Assembly (NCBI RefSeq): GCF_001570565.1 | Contig: NZ_BBXE01000040.1 | Span: forward strand, 39,818-103,817 | Direction of reading: 5' to 3' | DNA: 64,000 bases | From: Herbidospora yilanensis | GTDB lineage: Bacteria > Actinomycetota > Actinomycetes > Streptosporangiales > Streptosporangiaceae | Part shown: piece after piece, positions 1 through 7,587 of the stretch | How positions within the stretch are numbered: position 1 is the first letter of the stretch | Layout of the letters: every line of letters starts with the position of its first letter | Notes under the pieces: generated by a model | Told to the model about the DNA's origin: nothing | The model's input: only the letters and a program-made list of their open reading frames with translations | Databases searched by the model: none | Position numbers and translations under genes: made by a program

Positions 1-182
1 ATCTCGTGGCCGGGCGTCCACGGGTCGCGCTTGGCGGCCGTCGCGGCGGTGTAGCTGCGGATGTCGCTGGGGCAGACGCCCGAGGCGTGAATCCTGATGA
101 CGGCCTGGCCCTCGCCCGCCTTCGGGTCGGGCCTTTCTTCTACCCGCAGGTCGTTGTGGCCGTACAGCAGAGCTGATTTCAC
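1..182 (-). CDS. Zinc-type alcohol dehydrogenase, N-terminal part (runs off the left edge)
   Basis: Sixty codons are visible, read leftward from a GTG at 182. The translation has the GroES-like start of medium-chain zinc alcohol dehydrogenases: a VKSALLYGHNDLRVEERPDP opening, the zinc-region segment GVCPSDIRSY with the first zinc cysteine, and TPGHE, which carries the conserved His-Glu pair. The catalytic and Rossmann parts lie outside the window, so the substrate cannot be judged. The gene has its own upstream gap (183-290) with a short inverted repeat that resembles elements before the neighbouring operon, so it may belong to the same regulon. Confidence 0.8.
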   Translation of the reverse strand, partial: MKSALLYGHNDLRVEERPDPKAGEGQAVIRIHASGVCPSDIRSYTAATAAKRDPWTPGHE

Positions 183-211
183 GCCGACCCCTTTCCCAGC
201 AGCCGGTCAGG

Positions 212-230
212 CTGCCTGCTTGTCTGGCAG
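212..230. promoter_or_regulatory. Candidate operator upstream of the alcohol dehydrogenase
   Basis: An inverted repeat CTGCC...GGCAG (212-216 and 226-230) encloses TGTCTGGCA at 221-229. That nonamer differs by one base from TGTCTGACA at 5737-5745, in the control region of the divergent operon. A GntR regulator gene lies at 6892. The role is inferred from position and similarity only. Confidence 0.4.
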
Positions 231-290
231 GTTTGAAATGTTGCCTCGTGTTACAGAGCCGAACAAGGCTCCGTTTGTCACGATTTGGTG

Positions 291-1244
291 TTATCGAAAG
301 AGTTCGCGGAGCACGCGGATGGTCCTGAGCTGGTCCTCGGGACCGCCGCCCTCGTGGTTGTTGTACGGCCACACCGTGATGTCCTTCGGGCCCTGGTAGG
401 CGTTGAAGGCGGCGTAGACGGTCGACGGCGGGCAGACGCCGTCCATCAGCGCGACCGAGAACGACCCCCGGCAGGTCGCCCGCGCCGCGAAGGCGGTGGC
501 GTCGAAGTAGGCGAGCGTGGCGAACGCCCGCTCCCACTTCGTGCGGTGGATCGAGCACCAGCGCACGATCTCGGCGTAGGGCTCCCGTTCGGTGACGGCG
601 GTGCCCCTGCGGAAGGCCGACAGGAACGGGACGTGCGGGACCGCGCCCCGCACGTCGTCACGGAGACCGGCCACGACCAGCGACAACGCGCCGCCCTGGG
701 ACCTGCCGGTGACGGCCACCTCGGCCACGTCGGGATGCCGCCTGACCGCGTCGACCGCTCTCACGGCGTCGGTGTAGAGGCGGCGGTAGTAGTAGTCGTC
801 CGGATCGAGGATGCCCCGCGTCAGGTATCCCGGCACGGCCGGGCCGGTCGCCGACGGGTCTCCCGTGTCGCCGGCCCGCCACGAGCTGCCCTGACCCCGG
901 GTGTCCATGATGAAGTGGCCGAAACCCGACGACACGTAGGCCAGGGACTCGATCGGGATGCCGCGGCCCGAGCCGTACCCGAGGTATTCGACCGCCGTCG
1001 GAACGGGACCCGACCTGTTGCCGGGCAGCAGCAGCCACCCCTTGATGGGGTCGCCGCCGTAGCCGGTGAACGTGACGTCCCAGGTGTCGACCGTGGTCAG
1101 ACCGGCGTCAAAGGGGTCGAAGGCGACGTCGAGCGGCGGTTGTCCCTTGAGCGTGCGTTCCCAGAAGTCGTCGAAGTCGGCCGGCTCCGGTTCCGGGTAG
1201 CGGTATTCGCGGAGTTGGGGGAGCGGGAGGTCGAACTGCGGCAC
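291..1244 (-). CDS. Acetylxylan esterase / cephalosporin-C deacetylase family hydrolase
   Basis: The 317-residue alpha/beta hydrolase is full length for the AXE1/CAH family. The nucleophile elbow GRSQGG places the serine at about residue 182; D268 (LMDGVCPPS) and H297 (NNHEGGG) fit the rest of the triad. The N-terminal FDDFWERTL and GYGGDPIKGWLLLP segments are typical of the family. No signal peptide is seen, so it probably acts inside the cell on an acetyl ester or related compound. It starts 4 bases after the amidohydrolase stop and is the last gene of the minus-strand operon. Family assignment is firm; the substrate is unknown. Confidence 0.85.
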   Translation of the reverse strand: MPQFDLPLPQLREYRYPEPEPADFDDFWERTLKGQPPLDVAFDPFDAGLTTVDTWDVTFTGYGGDPIKGWLLLPGNRSGPVPTAVEYLGYGSGRGIPIESLAYVSSGFGHFIMDTRGQGSSWRAGDTGDPSATGPAVPGYLTRGILDPDDYYYRRLYTDAVRAVDAVRRHPDVAEVAVTGRSQGGALSLVVAGLRDDVRGAVPHVPFLSAFRRGTAVTEREPYAEIVRWCSIHRTKWERAFATLAYFDATAFAARATCRGSFSVALMDGVCPPSTVYAAFNAYQGPKDITVWPYNNHEGGGPEDQLRTIRVLRELFR

Positions 1245-1248
1245 TGTC

Positions 1249-2184
1249 TCACCCCTTCAGGTTCGGGAACAGCCGGGCGGGGTTGCTCTCGGCGACGGTG
1301 GTCAGGTCGGGGCCCAGGACCTCCGCCGCTTCGCCGAGGCAGGCCGCGACCGTCTTGGCGTCGACGAACGGGAAGTCCGAGCCGATGAGGAACCGGTCGG
1401 GCCCGGCCAGCTTGAGCGCGGAACCGAGCGCGTACGGGGTGGTGGCGAGGGCGAAGTCGTAGTGGAAGGCCCGCAGCGCCCGGTAGGTGCCACCCTCGCC
1501 GACCTGCTCCAGTTCCGGCAGCGGTTCGGCGATGGCGAGGCGTCCGGCCAGGTAGGGGGCGGTTCCGCCGCAGTGGGAGAAGATCCAGGTGATGCCGGGA
1601 TAGCGGTCGTGGGCGCCGTTCAGGGTCAGGTTGACGATGGCCCGGGTGGTGTCGAAGACGTACTCGATGAGCGAGGGGCGCAGGCCGATCTCGGCGGCCG
1701 GGTAGTGGACCGGTAGCTGGGGGTGGACGTGCACCACCGCCCCCCGCCGGTCGAGCTCGGCCAGCACCGGCTCGAAGGCGGGATCGCCCAGATACCGTCC
1801 CGCGTAGTTGGTCAGCAGGCCGACGCCGACGAACGCGTCGTGACCGGCCCACCGCTCGATCGTGTGCAGCGCGTCGCCCACCGACGGCAGCGGCACCGCC
1901 ACGAACGCCCGGAACCTCCCCGGGTGCTCGGCGACCGTCGCGGCCAGGTCGGCGTTGGTGCGTTCGCACAACTCCCGGGCGAGCGCCTGGTCGCCGTCGA
2001 AGAAGAACCCGGGCGACCCGGCGGACAACACCGCCAGGTCGATCTCCAGGTCGTCCATCATCGAGAGCGAGGCGCCGACCGACCATTCGGGCAGGCCGAT
2101 GCCCGGCTGGGCCCCGATCCCGAGACCCCGCAGCACCTCGGCGTAGGCCGGGAAGATCGCGTGGTGGTGGACGTCGACGCGCAT
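1249..2184 (-). CDS. Amidohydrolase family 2 (ACMSD-like) protein
   Basis: A 311-residue TIM-barrel metal-dependent hydrolase or decarboxylase. It opens with MRVDVHHHAIF, the N-terminal metal-binding histidines of the family that contains aminocarboxymuconate semialdehyde decarboxylase and related aromatic-acid decarboxylases. Further family-like segments are VVHVHPQLP, FSHCGG and the C-terminal LIGSDFPFVD, which carries the conserved aspartate. The ATG follows the stop of the upstream DJ-1/PfpI gene by two bases, so the pair is probably translationally coupled. Its place among esterase, phosphotriesterase-like and dehydrogenase genes suggests a step in breaking down a cyclic or aromatic compound, but the substrate is not visible. 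Confidence 0.85.
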   Translation of the reverse strand: MRVDVHHHAIFPAYAEVLRGLGIGAQPGIGLPEWSVGASLSMMDDLEIDLAVLSAGSPGFFFDGDQALARELCERTNADLAATVAEHPGRFRAFVAVPLPSVGDALHTIERWAGHDAFVGVGLLTNYAGRYLGDPAFEPVLAELDRRGAVVHVHPQLPVHYPAAEIGLRPSLIEYVFDTTRAIVNLTLNGAHDRYPGITWIFSHCGGTAPYLAGRLAIAEPLPELEQVGEGGTYRALRAFHYDFALATTPYALGSALKLAGPDRFLIGSDFPFVDAKTVAACLGEAAEVLGPDLTTVAESNPARLFPNLKG

Positions 2185-2186
2185 GA

Positions 2187-2852
2187 CTAGGAGTCCAGGA
2201 CCGCGTAGGCCCGGTAGTTGGACGAGCCGGGGCCCGCCGCGCGGTTCTTCATGATCGCGGTCGCCGTGTAGGCGGGCGAGGAGTTCGGCGGCTCGTTGAG
2301 GGCCGGGAGCGGGCCGCCCTTGGCCGGCTCCCGCGCTTCGAGCGCGTCCTTGATGGCCGCGCAGAACTCCGGCAGGTCGTTGGGCAGCCGGGAGGTGATC
2401 AGGTTGCCGTCGACCACGACCGGTTCGTCCCTGAACAGGGCGCCGGCGTTGACGACGTCGTCCTTGATGGTCGCCACGCAGGTCGCCTGCCGTCCCGACA
2501 CGATCCCGGCGGTGGCCAGCATCCAGCCCGCGTGGCAGATGGCCGCCACGACGAGGTTGCGGGCGTCGGCGTCCCTGACCAGCTTCACCATGTCGGGGTT
2601 GCGCCGCAGGTACTCGGGCGAGAAGCCGCCCGGGATGATCACGGCGTCGACCGAGTCGAGGTCGATGTCCTGCACGGTGAGGTCGGCGCGGGCGGGGTAG
2701 CCGATCTTGCTGGCGTACACCTCGTCCGTCGACGGGCCCACCACCCGCACCTGCGCGCCGTCCTCGCGGAAACGCAGGACCGGGTACCAGAGCTCCAGCT
2801 CCTGGTAGAGGTTCTCGACCAGCACGACGATCCGTGCCTGTGACAGTTCCAC
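2187..2852 (-). CDS. DJ-1/PfpI family protein (intact nucleophile)
   Basis: The start is a GTG at 2852, preceded by AGGGA at suitable distance, giving 221 residues. The sequence follows the PfpI/DJ-1 pattern: VLVENLYQELELWYPVLRFRE, then VIIPGGFSPEYLRRN, then the nucleophile elbow AICHAGWML with Cys106 and the adjacent His, and later SRLPNDLPEF. Such proteins act as glyoxalase III or deglycase-like enzymes, amidases or hydratases; the activity here is open. A C-terminal tail of about 35 residues after the domain is unusual. A second, shorter paralogue without this cysteine lies two genes upstream (3907-4335). Confidence 0.85.
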   Translation of the reverse strand: MELSQARIVVLVENLYQELELWYPVLRFREDGAQVRVVGPSTDEVYASKIGYPARADLTVQDIDLDSVDAVIIPGGFSPEYLRRNPDMVKLVRDADARNLVVAAICHAGWMLATAGIVSGRQATCVATIKDDVVNAGALFRDEPVVVDGNLITSRLPNDLPEFCAAIKDALEAREPAKGGPLPALNEPPNSSPAYTATAIMKNRAAGPGSSNYRAYAVLDS

Positions 2853-2860
2853 GTTGTCCC

Positions 2861-3901
2861 TCAGACCTTGATGGAGAAGATGCGGGCGGCGTTGTCGCGG
2901 GTGATCGCGTCGATCTGCTCGTCGGTCACGCCCTTGCTCTTCAGGCGCGGGATGAACGAGGTCCACATGTAACCGAGGTCGACGCGCTCGTTGGCGAGCT
3001 GCGGGTCCGACTCCGTGACGTCGGAGCGCGGGTTGTAGAACCAGCGGTCGTAGGAGAGCACGAGCTGGCTGGTGAAGCCCTCGTTGATCAGGCCCACGAA
3101 CGCGTTCGCCATGCGCTCGTCGAGTTCCTCGACGGTGTCGACCCGCCACGGGATGCCGATGTGGTCGAGCTGGAGGTTGGCGCCCCGGTTGAGGATCTCG
3201 TGGAGCTGGCCCTCGTCCGGCTCGACGAAGGCGTGCCCGATGATCACCTTCGCCGGGTCGGCGCCTTCCTCTTCGAGGATGTCGAGCTGCTCGATGCCGG
3301 GGTTGGTGACGCGGTAGTCCATCGGGTCGGTGTGGGTGTTGATCGCGCAGCCGACGATGCGGGAGGCCCGCCCGGCGGCCCGGATCACCCGGTCTTCGAC
3401 GTCGTGGATGCGGCGGCCGTTGGGCCCGATCGGGCTCGGCTGCGGCGTGACGCTCTCCTGCCCGGTCGCGATCTTGATGGCGCCCGCCTTGTAGGGCGTC
3501 TGCCGCCACGCGAAGACCATGCCCTCGGTCAGGTCCTTCACGAAGAAGTCGGTCAGCTCCTCGACCGTCTGCCGCCGCCAGTAGTAGGGGACGCCCATCC
3601 GCTCGGGGAAGAAGCCGGTGATGGCGATGACGTTCATGCCGGTCCGGCGGGCGACCTCGGCCATCAGCTCGGGGTGGCGGCCGACCTCCGGCGGGGTCAT
3701 GTCGACGAGCGTGCCGAAACCCCAGTCCCTCATGCCGTCGGCCACCTGCTTGGCGATGAAGGCGACGTTGTTCTCGTAGTCGAGCACGGTCCGGTGGTCG
3801 AGCTCCGCGCCCGGGTAGCCGTAGAGGAGGTGCTCGTGGGTGAGGAACCGGCCCGACGTCTCGGGTGAGACGTCGCCCAGAACGGTCCTGAAGACTTCCA
3901 T
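2861..3901 (-). CDS. Phosphotriesterase family metal-dependent hydrolase
   Basis: The ATG at 3901 gives 346 residues, the normal length for the family. All expected metal ligands can be seen: HEH in RFLTHEHLLYG, the lysine in AGAIKIATGQ that is carbamylated in family members, the histidines in INTHTD and IIGHAF, and the aspartate in VLSYDRW. The set is complete, so a binuclear metal centre is likely. Family members hydrolyse phosphotriesters or lactones. In this operon, with esterase and amidohydrolase genes, a lactonase role is more plausible than phosphotriester hydrolysis, but that is inference. It is separated from the downstream DJ-1 gene by 8 bases. Confidence 0.87.
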   Translation of the reverse strand: MEVFRTVLGDVSPETSGRFLTHEHLLYGYPGAELDHRTVLDYENNVAFIAKQVADGMRDWGFGTLVDMTPPEVGRHPELMAEVARRTGMNVIAITGFFPERMGVPYYWRRQTVEELTDFFVKDLTEGMVFAWRQTPYKAGAIKIATGQESVTPQPSPIGPNGRRIHDVEDRVIRAAGRASRIVGCAINTHTDPMDYRVTNPGIEQLDILEEEGADPAKVIIGHAFVEPDEGQLHEILNRGANLQLDHIGIPWRVDTVEELDERMANAFVGLINEGFTSQLVLSYDRWFYNPRSDVTESDPQLANERVDLGYMWTSFIPRLKSKGVTDEQIDAITRDNAARIFSIKV

Positions 3902-3906
3902 CGGAT

Positions 3907-4335
3907 TCAGACTCCTCTGCGAATGGTGGCGAAGAACTCGGCGAGGTCGTTGGTGCCGTCGGCGGAGAGGACCCGTTCGGTCTGGTCGCCGATGGCCTGA
4001 GCGAGCACCGACGCGCCGTTGCCGACGGAGGCGACCCGCCCGCCGGCCGCGTGCACGGCCGTGACCAGGGCGACCTGCGCGCCGCTCGGCTGGGGGAGGT
4101 CCCACGGCGCCACGCCGGGGGCGATGACCACATCGACCGAGGCGGGATCGAGGTCGGCGGCGTCGGCGTCCGGGATGACGGGGTAGCCGAGGATGCTCTC
4201 CGCCCCCGCGGCGGCGGCGGCCACGATGTGGACGGTCGCGCCCTCCTCGCGGCCGCGCAGCACCGGATACCAGAAGTCGAGCTCCTGGTAGCCGGGGTAG
4301 GCGAGGACCACGACCTTCTGCTGGGCCAGCGACAT
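3907..4335 (-). CDS. Short DJ-1/PfpI-like protein lacking the nucleophile cysteine
   Basis: A 142-residue protein that clearly resembles its neighbour at 2187-2852 (YPGYQELDFWYPVLRGREEG against YQELELWYPVLRFREDG). The nucleophile elbow has changed: VASVGNGAS stands where the paralogue has VAAICHAGW, so glycine replaces cysteine and asparagine replaces histidine. The protein also ends about 45 residues earlier than the paralogue's folded part. An AAGGAG site lies 8 bases before the ATG, so it is probably expressed. A structural, binding or regulatory partner of the intact paralogue is plausible; enzyme activity of the usual kind is unlikely. Confidence 0.8.
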   Translation of the reverse strand: MSLAQQKVVVLAYPGYQELDFWYPVLRGREEGATVHIVAAAAAGAESILGYPVIPDADAADLDPASVDVVIAPGVAPWDLPQPSGAQVALVTAVHAAGGRVASVGNGASVLAQAIGDQTERVLSADGTNDLAEFFATIRRGV

Positions 4336-4347
4336 TCTTCGGACTCC

Positions 4348-4794
4348 TTAATCGGCGGGATGGGATGAGGCGAAGGAGTCGACGACCTCGGCGCAGGCCC
4401 GCAGGGCCGTCAGCGCTGTTTCGTTGTCGACCTGGGGAGCGGCGCCGCTCACCCCGATGGCGCCGATGAGCTCGCCGTCCGACCGCAGCGGGAACCCGCC
4501 GGCCAGGATGACGATCCGGCCGGCGAGCGCCGAGGTCAGGCCCCAGTCGGCCGCCCCGGGCTGGGTGACCTCGCCCCACGCGTCGGTGGGCGCGTTGAAC
4601 GCGGCGGCGGTGAACGCCTTGTCGATCGCGAGGGTGAGCGCGACGTGCGAGGCGCCGTCCATCCGGGCGGCGGCGACGAGGTTGCCGTGGCGGTCGGTGA
4701 CGGCGATGGCCATCGGCTTCCCGGCGTCGTCGCGGGCGGCCTTGATCAGGCGTTCGGCGAGTTCGAGGGTCACGACGGATTCGGTGCGGATCAT
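4348..4794 (-). CDS. GlcG/HbpS family protein
   Basis: A 148-residue protein with the GlcG/HbpS pattern: LELAERLIKAARDDAGKPMA, then AVTDRHGNLVAAARMDGA, ALTLAIDKAFTAAAF and a C-terminal LIGAIGVSGAAPQVDNE. Family members include the heme-binding HbpS of Streptomyces and proteins found with glycolate or diol catabolic operons. No secretion signal is present, so the extracellular heme-sensor role is unlikely here and a cytoplasmic accessory role fits the operon better. It lies between the dehydrogenase and the short DJ-1 gene on the same strand. Confidence 0.85.
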   Translation of the reverse strand: MIRTESVVTLELAERLIKAARDDAGKPMAIAVTDRHGNLVAAARMDGASHVALTLAIDKAFTAAAFNAPTDAWGEVTQPGAADWGLTSALAGRIVILAGGFPLRSDGELIGAIGVSGAAPQVDNETALTALRACAEVVDSFASSHPAD

Positions 4795-4863
4795 CTGTGC
4801 GGCCTCAGGAGGTGAGCGGGCGTTCGGGGACGGCGAGTCGGGTGCGGGTCATTTCCGGGGGCC

Positions 4864-5616
4864 TCACGAGGCGAGGAGGCCGCCGTCGACGACGACGGCC
4901 TGGCCGGTCAGGTAGCGGGAGCCGGGGGAGAGGAGGAACTCGATGACGGCGGCGACGTCGTCCGGAACCCCCTGGCCGCCCAGGGGGATGCGCGATTCCA
5001 GCGCCGCGACGTTCCCGCCGTCCTTGCCGCCCACGCGCTTCCAGTAGGGGTCGTTGAACGGGGTGTCGATCCAGCCGGGGCAGACGCAGGTGACGCAGAC
5101 GCCATCGGGGCCCATCGCGACCGCGAGTGACCTGGTCAGCGCGACGAGACCACCCTTGGAGGCGGCGTACGCGAAACTTCCGCCGCCGCCGCGGAAGGCG
5201 GCGGTCGAGCCGGTGAGCACCACCCGGCCATGAGCGGACGCCGCCAGGTGGGGGGCCGCGGCCTGGGTCATGAAGAAGGGCGCCCGGAGGTTGAGGGCCA
5301 TCGTCCGGTCCCATTCGGACGCGGAGAAATTTGCCAATTCGGTCTCGACGAGAAGCCCCGCGCAGAAGACGATGGCATCCAGGCGGCCGTGCGCCCCGAC
5401 CGCGTCGGCGACCGCCTGGGCGGGTCCGTCGGCCGTGGCCAGGTCGACGTGGCTCGCCGTCCCCGAACCGGGGTGGGCGTCGAGGGCCTTGACGACCTCG
5501 GCGGCACCGGCCGCGTCGATGTCGGCCACGTGCACGTCGGCGCCCGCCGCGCGCAGCCGGGCCGCCGTGGCGGCCCCGATGCCGCTCGCGCCACCGGCTA
5601 TCAGCACAGATGTCAC
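4864..5616 (-). CDS. Short-chain dehydrogenase/reductase
   Basis: About 250 residues with the classical SDR plan: an N-terminal IAGGASGIGAATAARL cofactor loop (GxxxGxG), an active-site serine in VVLTGSTAAF, the YAASK motif, and the PGWIDTPFN segment after the active site. Two tandem GTG codons (5619 and 5616) can serve as start; GGAG lies at better distance from the inner one, which is used here. It is the first gene of the minus-strand operon and is divergent from the acyltransferase-like gene. It probably oxidises an alcohol intermediate with NAD(P). Confidence 0.85.
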   Translation of the reverse strand: MTSVLIAGGASGIGAATAARLRAAGADVHVADIDAAGAAEVVKALDAHPGSGTASHVDLATADGPAQAVADAVGAHGRLDAIVFCAGLLVETELANFSASEWDRTMALNLRAPFFMTQAAAPHLAASAHGRVVLTGSTAAFRGGGGSFAYAASKGGLVALTRSLAVAMGPDGVCVTCVCPGWIDTPFNDPYWKRVGGKDGGNVAALESRIPLGGQGVPDDVAAVIEFLLSPGSRYLTGQAVVVDGGLLAS

Positions 5617-5637
5617 CACAACTCCAACCTGTAGGGC

Positions 5638-5745
5638 TGCCTGACATCATGAACCTGTGTTTTGAGTTCTGGCAAGGCGTTATGCCCGAAAAACCGGCGA
5701 GTTGACACTTTTGGACCCGCGCTCCCACAATCAACATGTCTGACA
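5638..5745. promoter_or_regulatory. Divergent control region with repeated TGTCTGACA-type motif
   Basis: The gap between the minus operon (starting at 5616) and the plus gene at 5798 holds TGCCTGACA at 5638-5646 and TGTCTGACA at 5737-5745. The second is a palindrome around its middle base and resembles GTnnnAC-type sites bound by FadR-family GntR repressors. A GntR gene closes the plus-strand pair, so autoregulation and control of both arms is a reasonable inference. Confidence 0.5.
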
Positions 5746-5797
5746 GCCAGGCACCCTGGACGGTTGTCCAGCCTCACGTGAGGGAGCGGCCCGTTCC

Positions 5798-6895
5798 ATG
5801 CACTTTCCTGGGGAGTTCCCAGTGGTCCGCGTGGCCGGACCGCCCGCCGAGCGCGGCAGGCGGTACGGCGCGCTGGCCCGCACCCGGATCCACCGTTCGA
5901 TCTCCGCCTACCAGCGGGTCTTCGAGCACTACGCCGGATGGGACTGGGCCACCGTGTGCGCCCACGCCGCCCGATATCGCGACGTCGTCGGGGACTTCTC
6001 GCCGGCGTCCCTGACCGAGATGCGGGGCATCGCCGAAGGCGCCGGCGTCGACGTGGAGGAGATCCTCGCGCTCAACACCCGCAGCGAGATCATGTTCCAC
6101 GCCGGCGACCGGGACATGCCCCACGAGTGCACGTCGCTGACGCTGCTCCCCGACCGCTCGGCCACCGGCACCACGCTCATCGCGCAGAACTGGGACTGGC
6201 TGCTCCACTCGATGGACACCGCCATGCTCCTGGAGGTCACCCGCGACGACGGCCCCTCGTTCGTCACGCTGGTCGAGGCCGGATTGCTCGCCAAGGTCGG
6301 CATGAACGAGGCGGGCGTCGGGTTGTGCACCAACACCCTGGTCAGCGACGGCGACGAAGGCCGGATCGGGGTGCCCTACCACGTGCTGCTGCGCGCGGCC
6401 CTCGACAGCGGGTCGGGCCGGGAGGCCGCCGCCACGATCGCCGCCGCCGAGCGCGCCCTGTCGGCCAACTACCTGCTCGCCGACGACACCGGCTTCGCCG
6501 CCGACCTCGAAACGGTCCCCCGCCCCGACGGTGTGCGGATTCTCACCCCCGAAGACGGCCAGATCACGCACGCCAACCACTTCCGATCCGCCGACCTGAC
6601 AGGCGAGGATCTGTACGCGCGCCGCAAGCCCCACACGTTCACGCGGCTGCGCAACGTCACCGAGAGCCTGGGCGAACGGCCCAGCCTGTCGGTCGACGAC
6701 CTCAAGAAGGTGCTCGCCGACCACCAGGACAGACCGTCGAGCGTCTGCCAGCATCCCGACGAGAATGTGCACGAACGTGAGCGCACCGCGACGATCGCCG
6801 GTGTGATCATGGACGTGTCCGGCCGTACGATGCATATCGCCGCGGGGCGGCCCTGCGTGGCACGGTGGGAGACGAGAACCCTGGCCCCGAGATGA
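5798..6895 (+). CDS. Penicillin acyltransferase-like (AAT / peptidase C45) hydrolase
   Basis: A 365-residue protein of the family of acyl-CoA:6-aminopenicillanic acid acyltransferase, Ntn hydrolases that self-cleave before a cysteine. The segments GPPAERGRRYGALART, EMRGIAEGAGVDVEEILALN, HECTSLTLLP, LIAQNWDW and NEAGVGLCTN occur in family order. The likely nucleophile is Cys111; the residue before it is Glu, where the Penicillium enzyme has Gly, so processing may differ or be absent. The family hydrolyses amide bonds in varied small molecules. The gene overlaps the GntR gene by an ATGA and is divergent from the catabolic operon, so it probably feeds the same pathway. Confidence 0.83.
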   Translation: MHFPGEFPVVRVAGPPAERGRRYGALARTRIHRSISAYQRVFEHYAGWDWATVCAHAARYRDVVGDFSPASLTEMRGIAEGAGVDVEEILALNTRSEIMFHAGDRDMPHECTSLTLLPDRSATGTTLIAQNWDWLLHSMDTAMLLEVTRDDGPSFVTLVEAGLLAKVGMNEAGVGLCTNTLVSDGDEGRIGVPYHVLLRAALDSGSGREAAATIAAAERALSANYLLADDTGFAADLETVPRPDGVRILTPEDGQITHANHFRSADLTGEDLYARRKPHTFTRLRNVTESLGERPSLSVDDLKKVLADHQDRPSSVCQHPDENVHERERTATIAGVIMDVSGRTMHIAAGRPCVARWETRTLAPR

Positions 6896-7587
6896 AGAAG
6901 GACCTACCCGGAATGAAGGTCGTCCCTGTCGAGCAGAAGAGCGCGGCGGAGCACGTGCGCACGCAGCTCATCGAACTGATCGAGTCGCGTCACTTCGCGG
7001 TCGACGACCGCCTGCCCTCCGAGGCCGAGCTCGCGGCGTCGTTCGGGGTCAGCCGCTCGGTCATCAGGGAGGCCCTGCACAGCCTGAACGCCCTGGGCCT
7101 GACGAAGTCCTACGCCGGGAAGGGCACCTTCGTCGCCGCCACCCGCGTGCAGTCCCACCTGCTCAGCGGGCAGTACCTGCCGTCGCAGCTCAACGAGGTG
7201 CGCCGTTACCTGGAGGTCCCGGCGGCCCGGCTGGCGGCCGAACGACGTACTCAGGAGGACCTCGACGGCCTGGCCGAGCTGGTCGCCGCGTTCGAGGACA
7301 ACGACGACCCGGCCGAGCGCAACAAGATCGACGCCCGGTTCCACATCGCCATCGCCCAGGCCACCGGCAACCCGCTCTTCTCCCGCCTGGTCGAAGACCT
7401 GCGCGCGGTCCTCCAGGACCAGGCGCTCGCCGTGTCGGCCTCGCCCGGCCGGGCCGCGCAGGCCCGCGCCGAGCACCGGGCCATCTACGAGGCGATCAAG
7501 GAGGGCGACGCCGAGATGGCCGCCCTGGCGATGCGCCGCCACCTCCAGGCGGTCGTCGCGACCTCGGCCGCGCTCACCGACTCCTGA
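6892..7587 (+). CDS. FadR-subfamily GntR transcriptional regulator
   Basis: About 231 residues. The N-terminal winged helix is clear (QLIELIESRHF, LPSEAELAASFGVSRSVIRE), followed by an all-helical FCD ligand domain with DARFHIAIAQATGNPLF and a late EHRAIYEAIKEGD, which carry metal-binding His and Asp positions of the domain. The ATG at 6892 overlaps the upstream stop as ATGA; a second ATG at 6913 has AAGGA at better distance and may be the true start. It is the best candidate to control the divergent operon through the TGTCTGACA-type motifs. The effector is probably a small carboxylic acid, by family habit. Confidence 0.88.
   Translation: MKKDLPGMKVVPVEQKSAAEHVRTQLIELIESRHFAVDDRLPSEAELAASFGVSRSVIREALHSLNALGLTKSYAGKGTFVAATRVQSHLLSGQYLPSQLNEVRRYLEVPAARLAAERRTQEDLDGLAELVAAFEDNDDPAERNKIDARFHIAIAQATGNPLFSRLVEDLRAVLQDQALAVSASPGRAAQARAEHRAIYEAIKEGDAEMAALAMRRHLQAVVATSAALTDS

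Noticed and set aside
2187..4133. A 648-codon frame running through three genes
   Set aside because: Only its last 221 codons match a protein family; upstream codons are antisense-like filler in frame with the DJ-1/PfpI gene.
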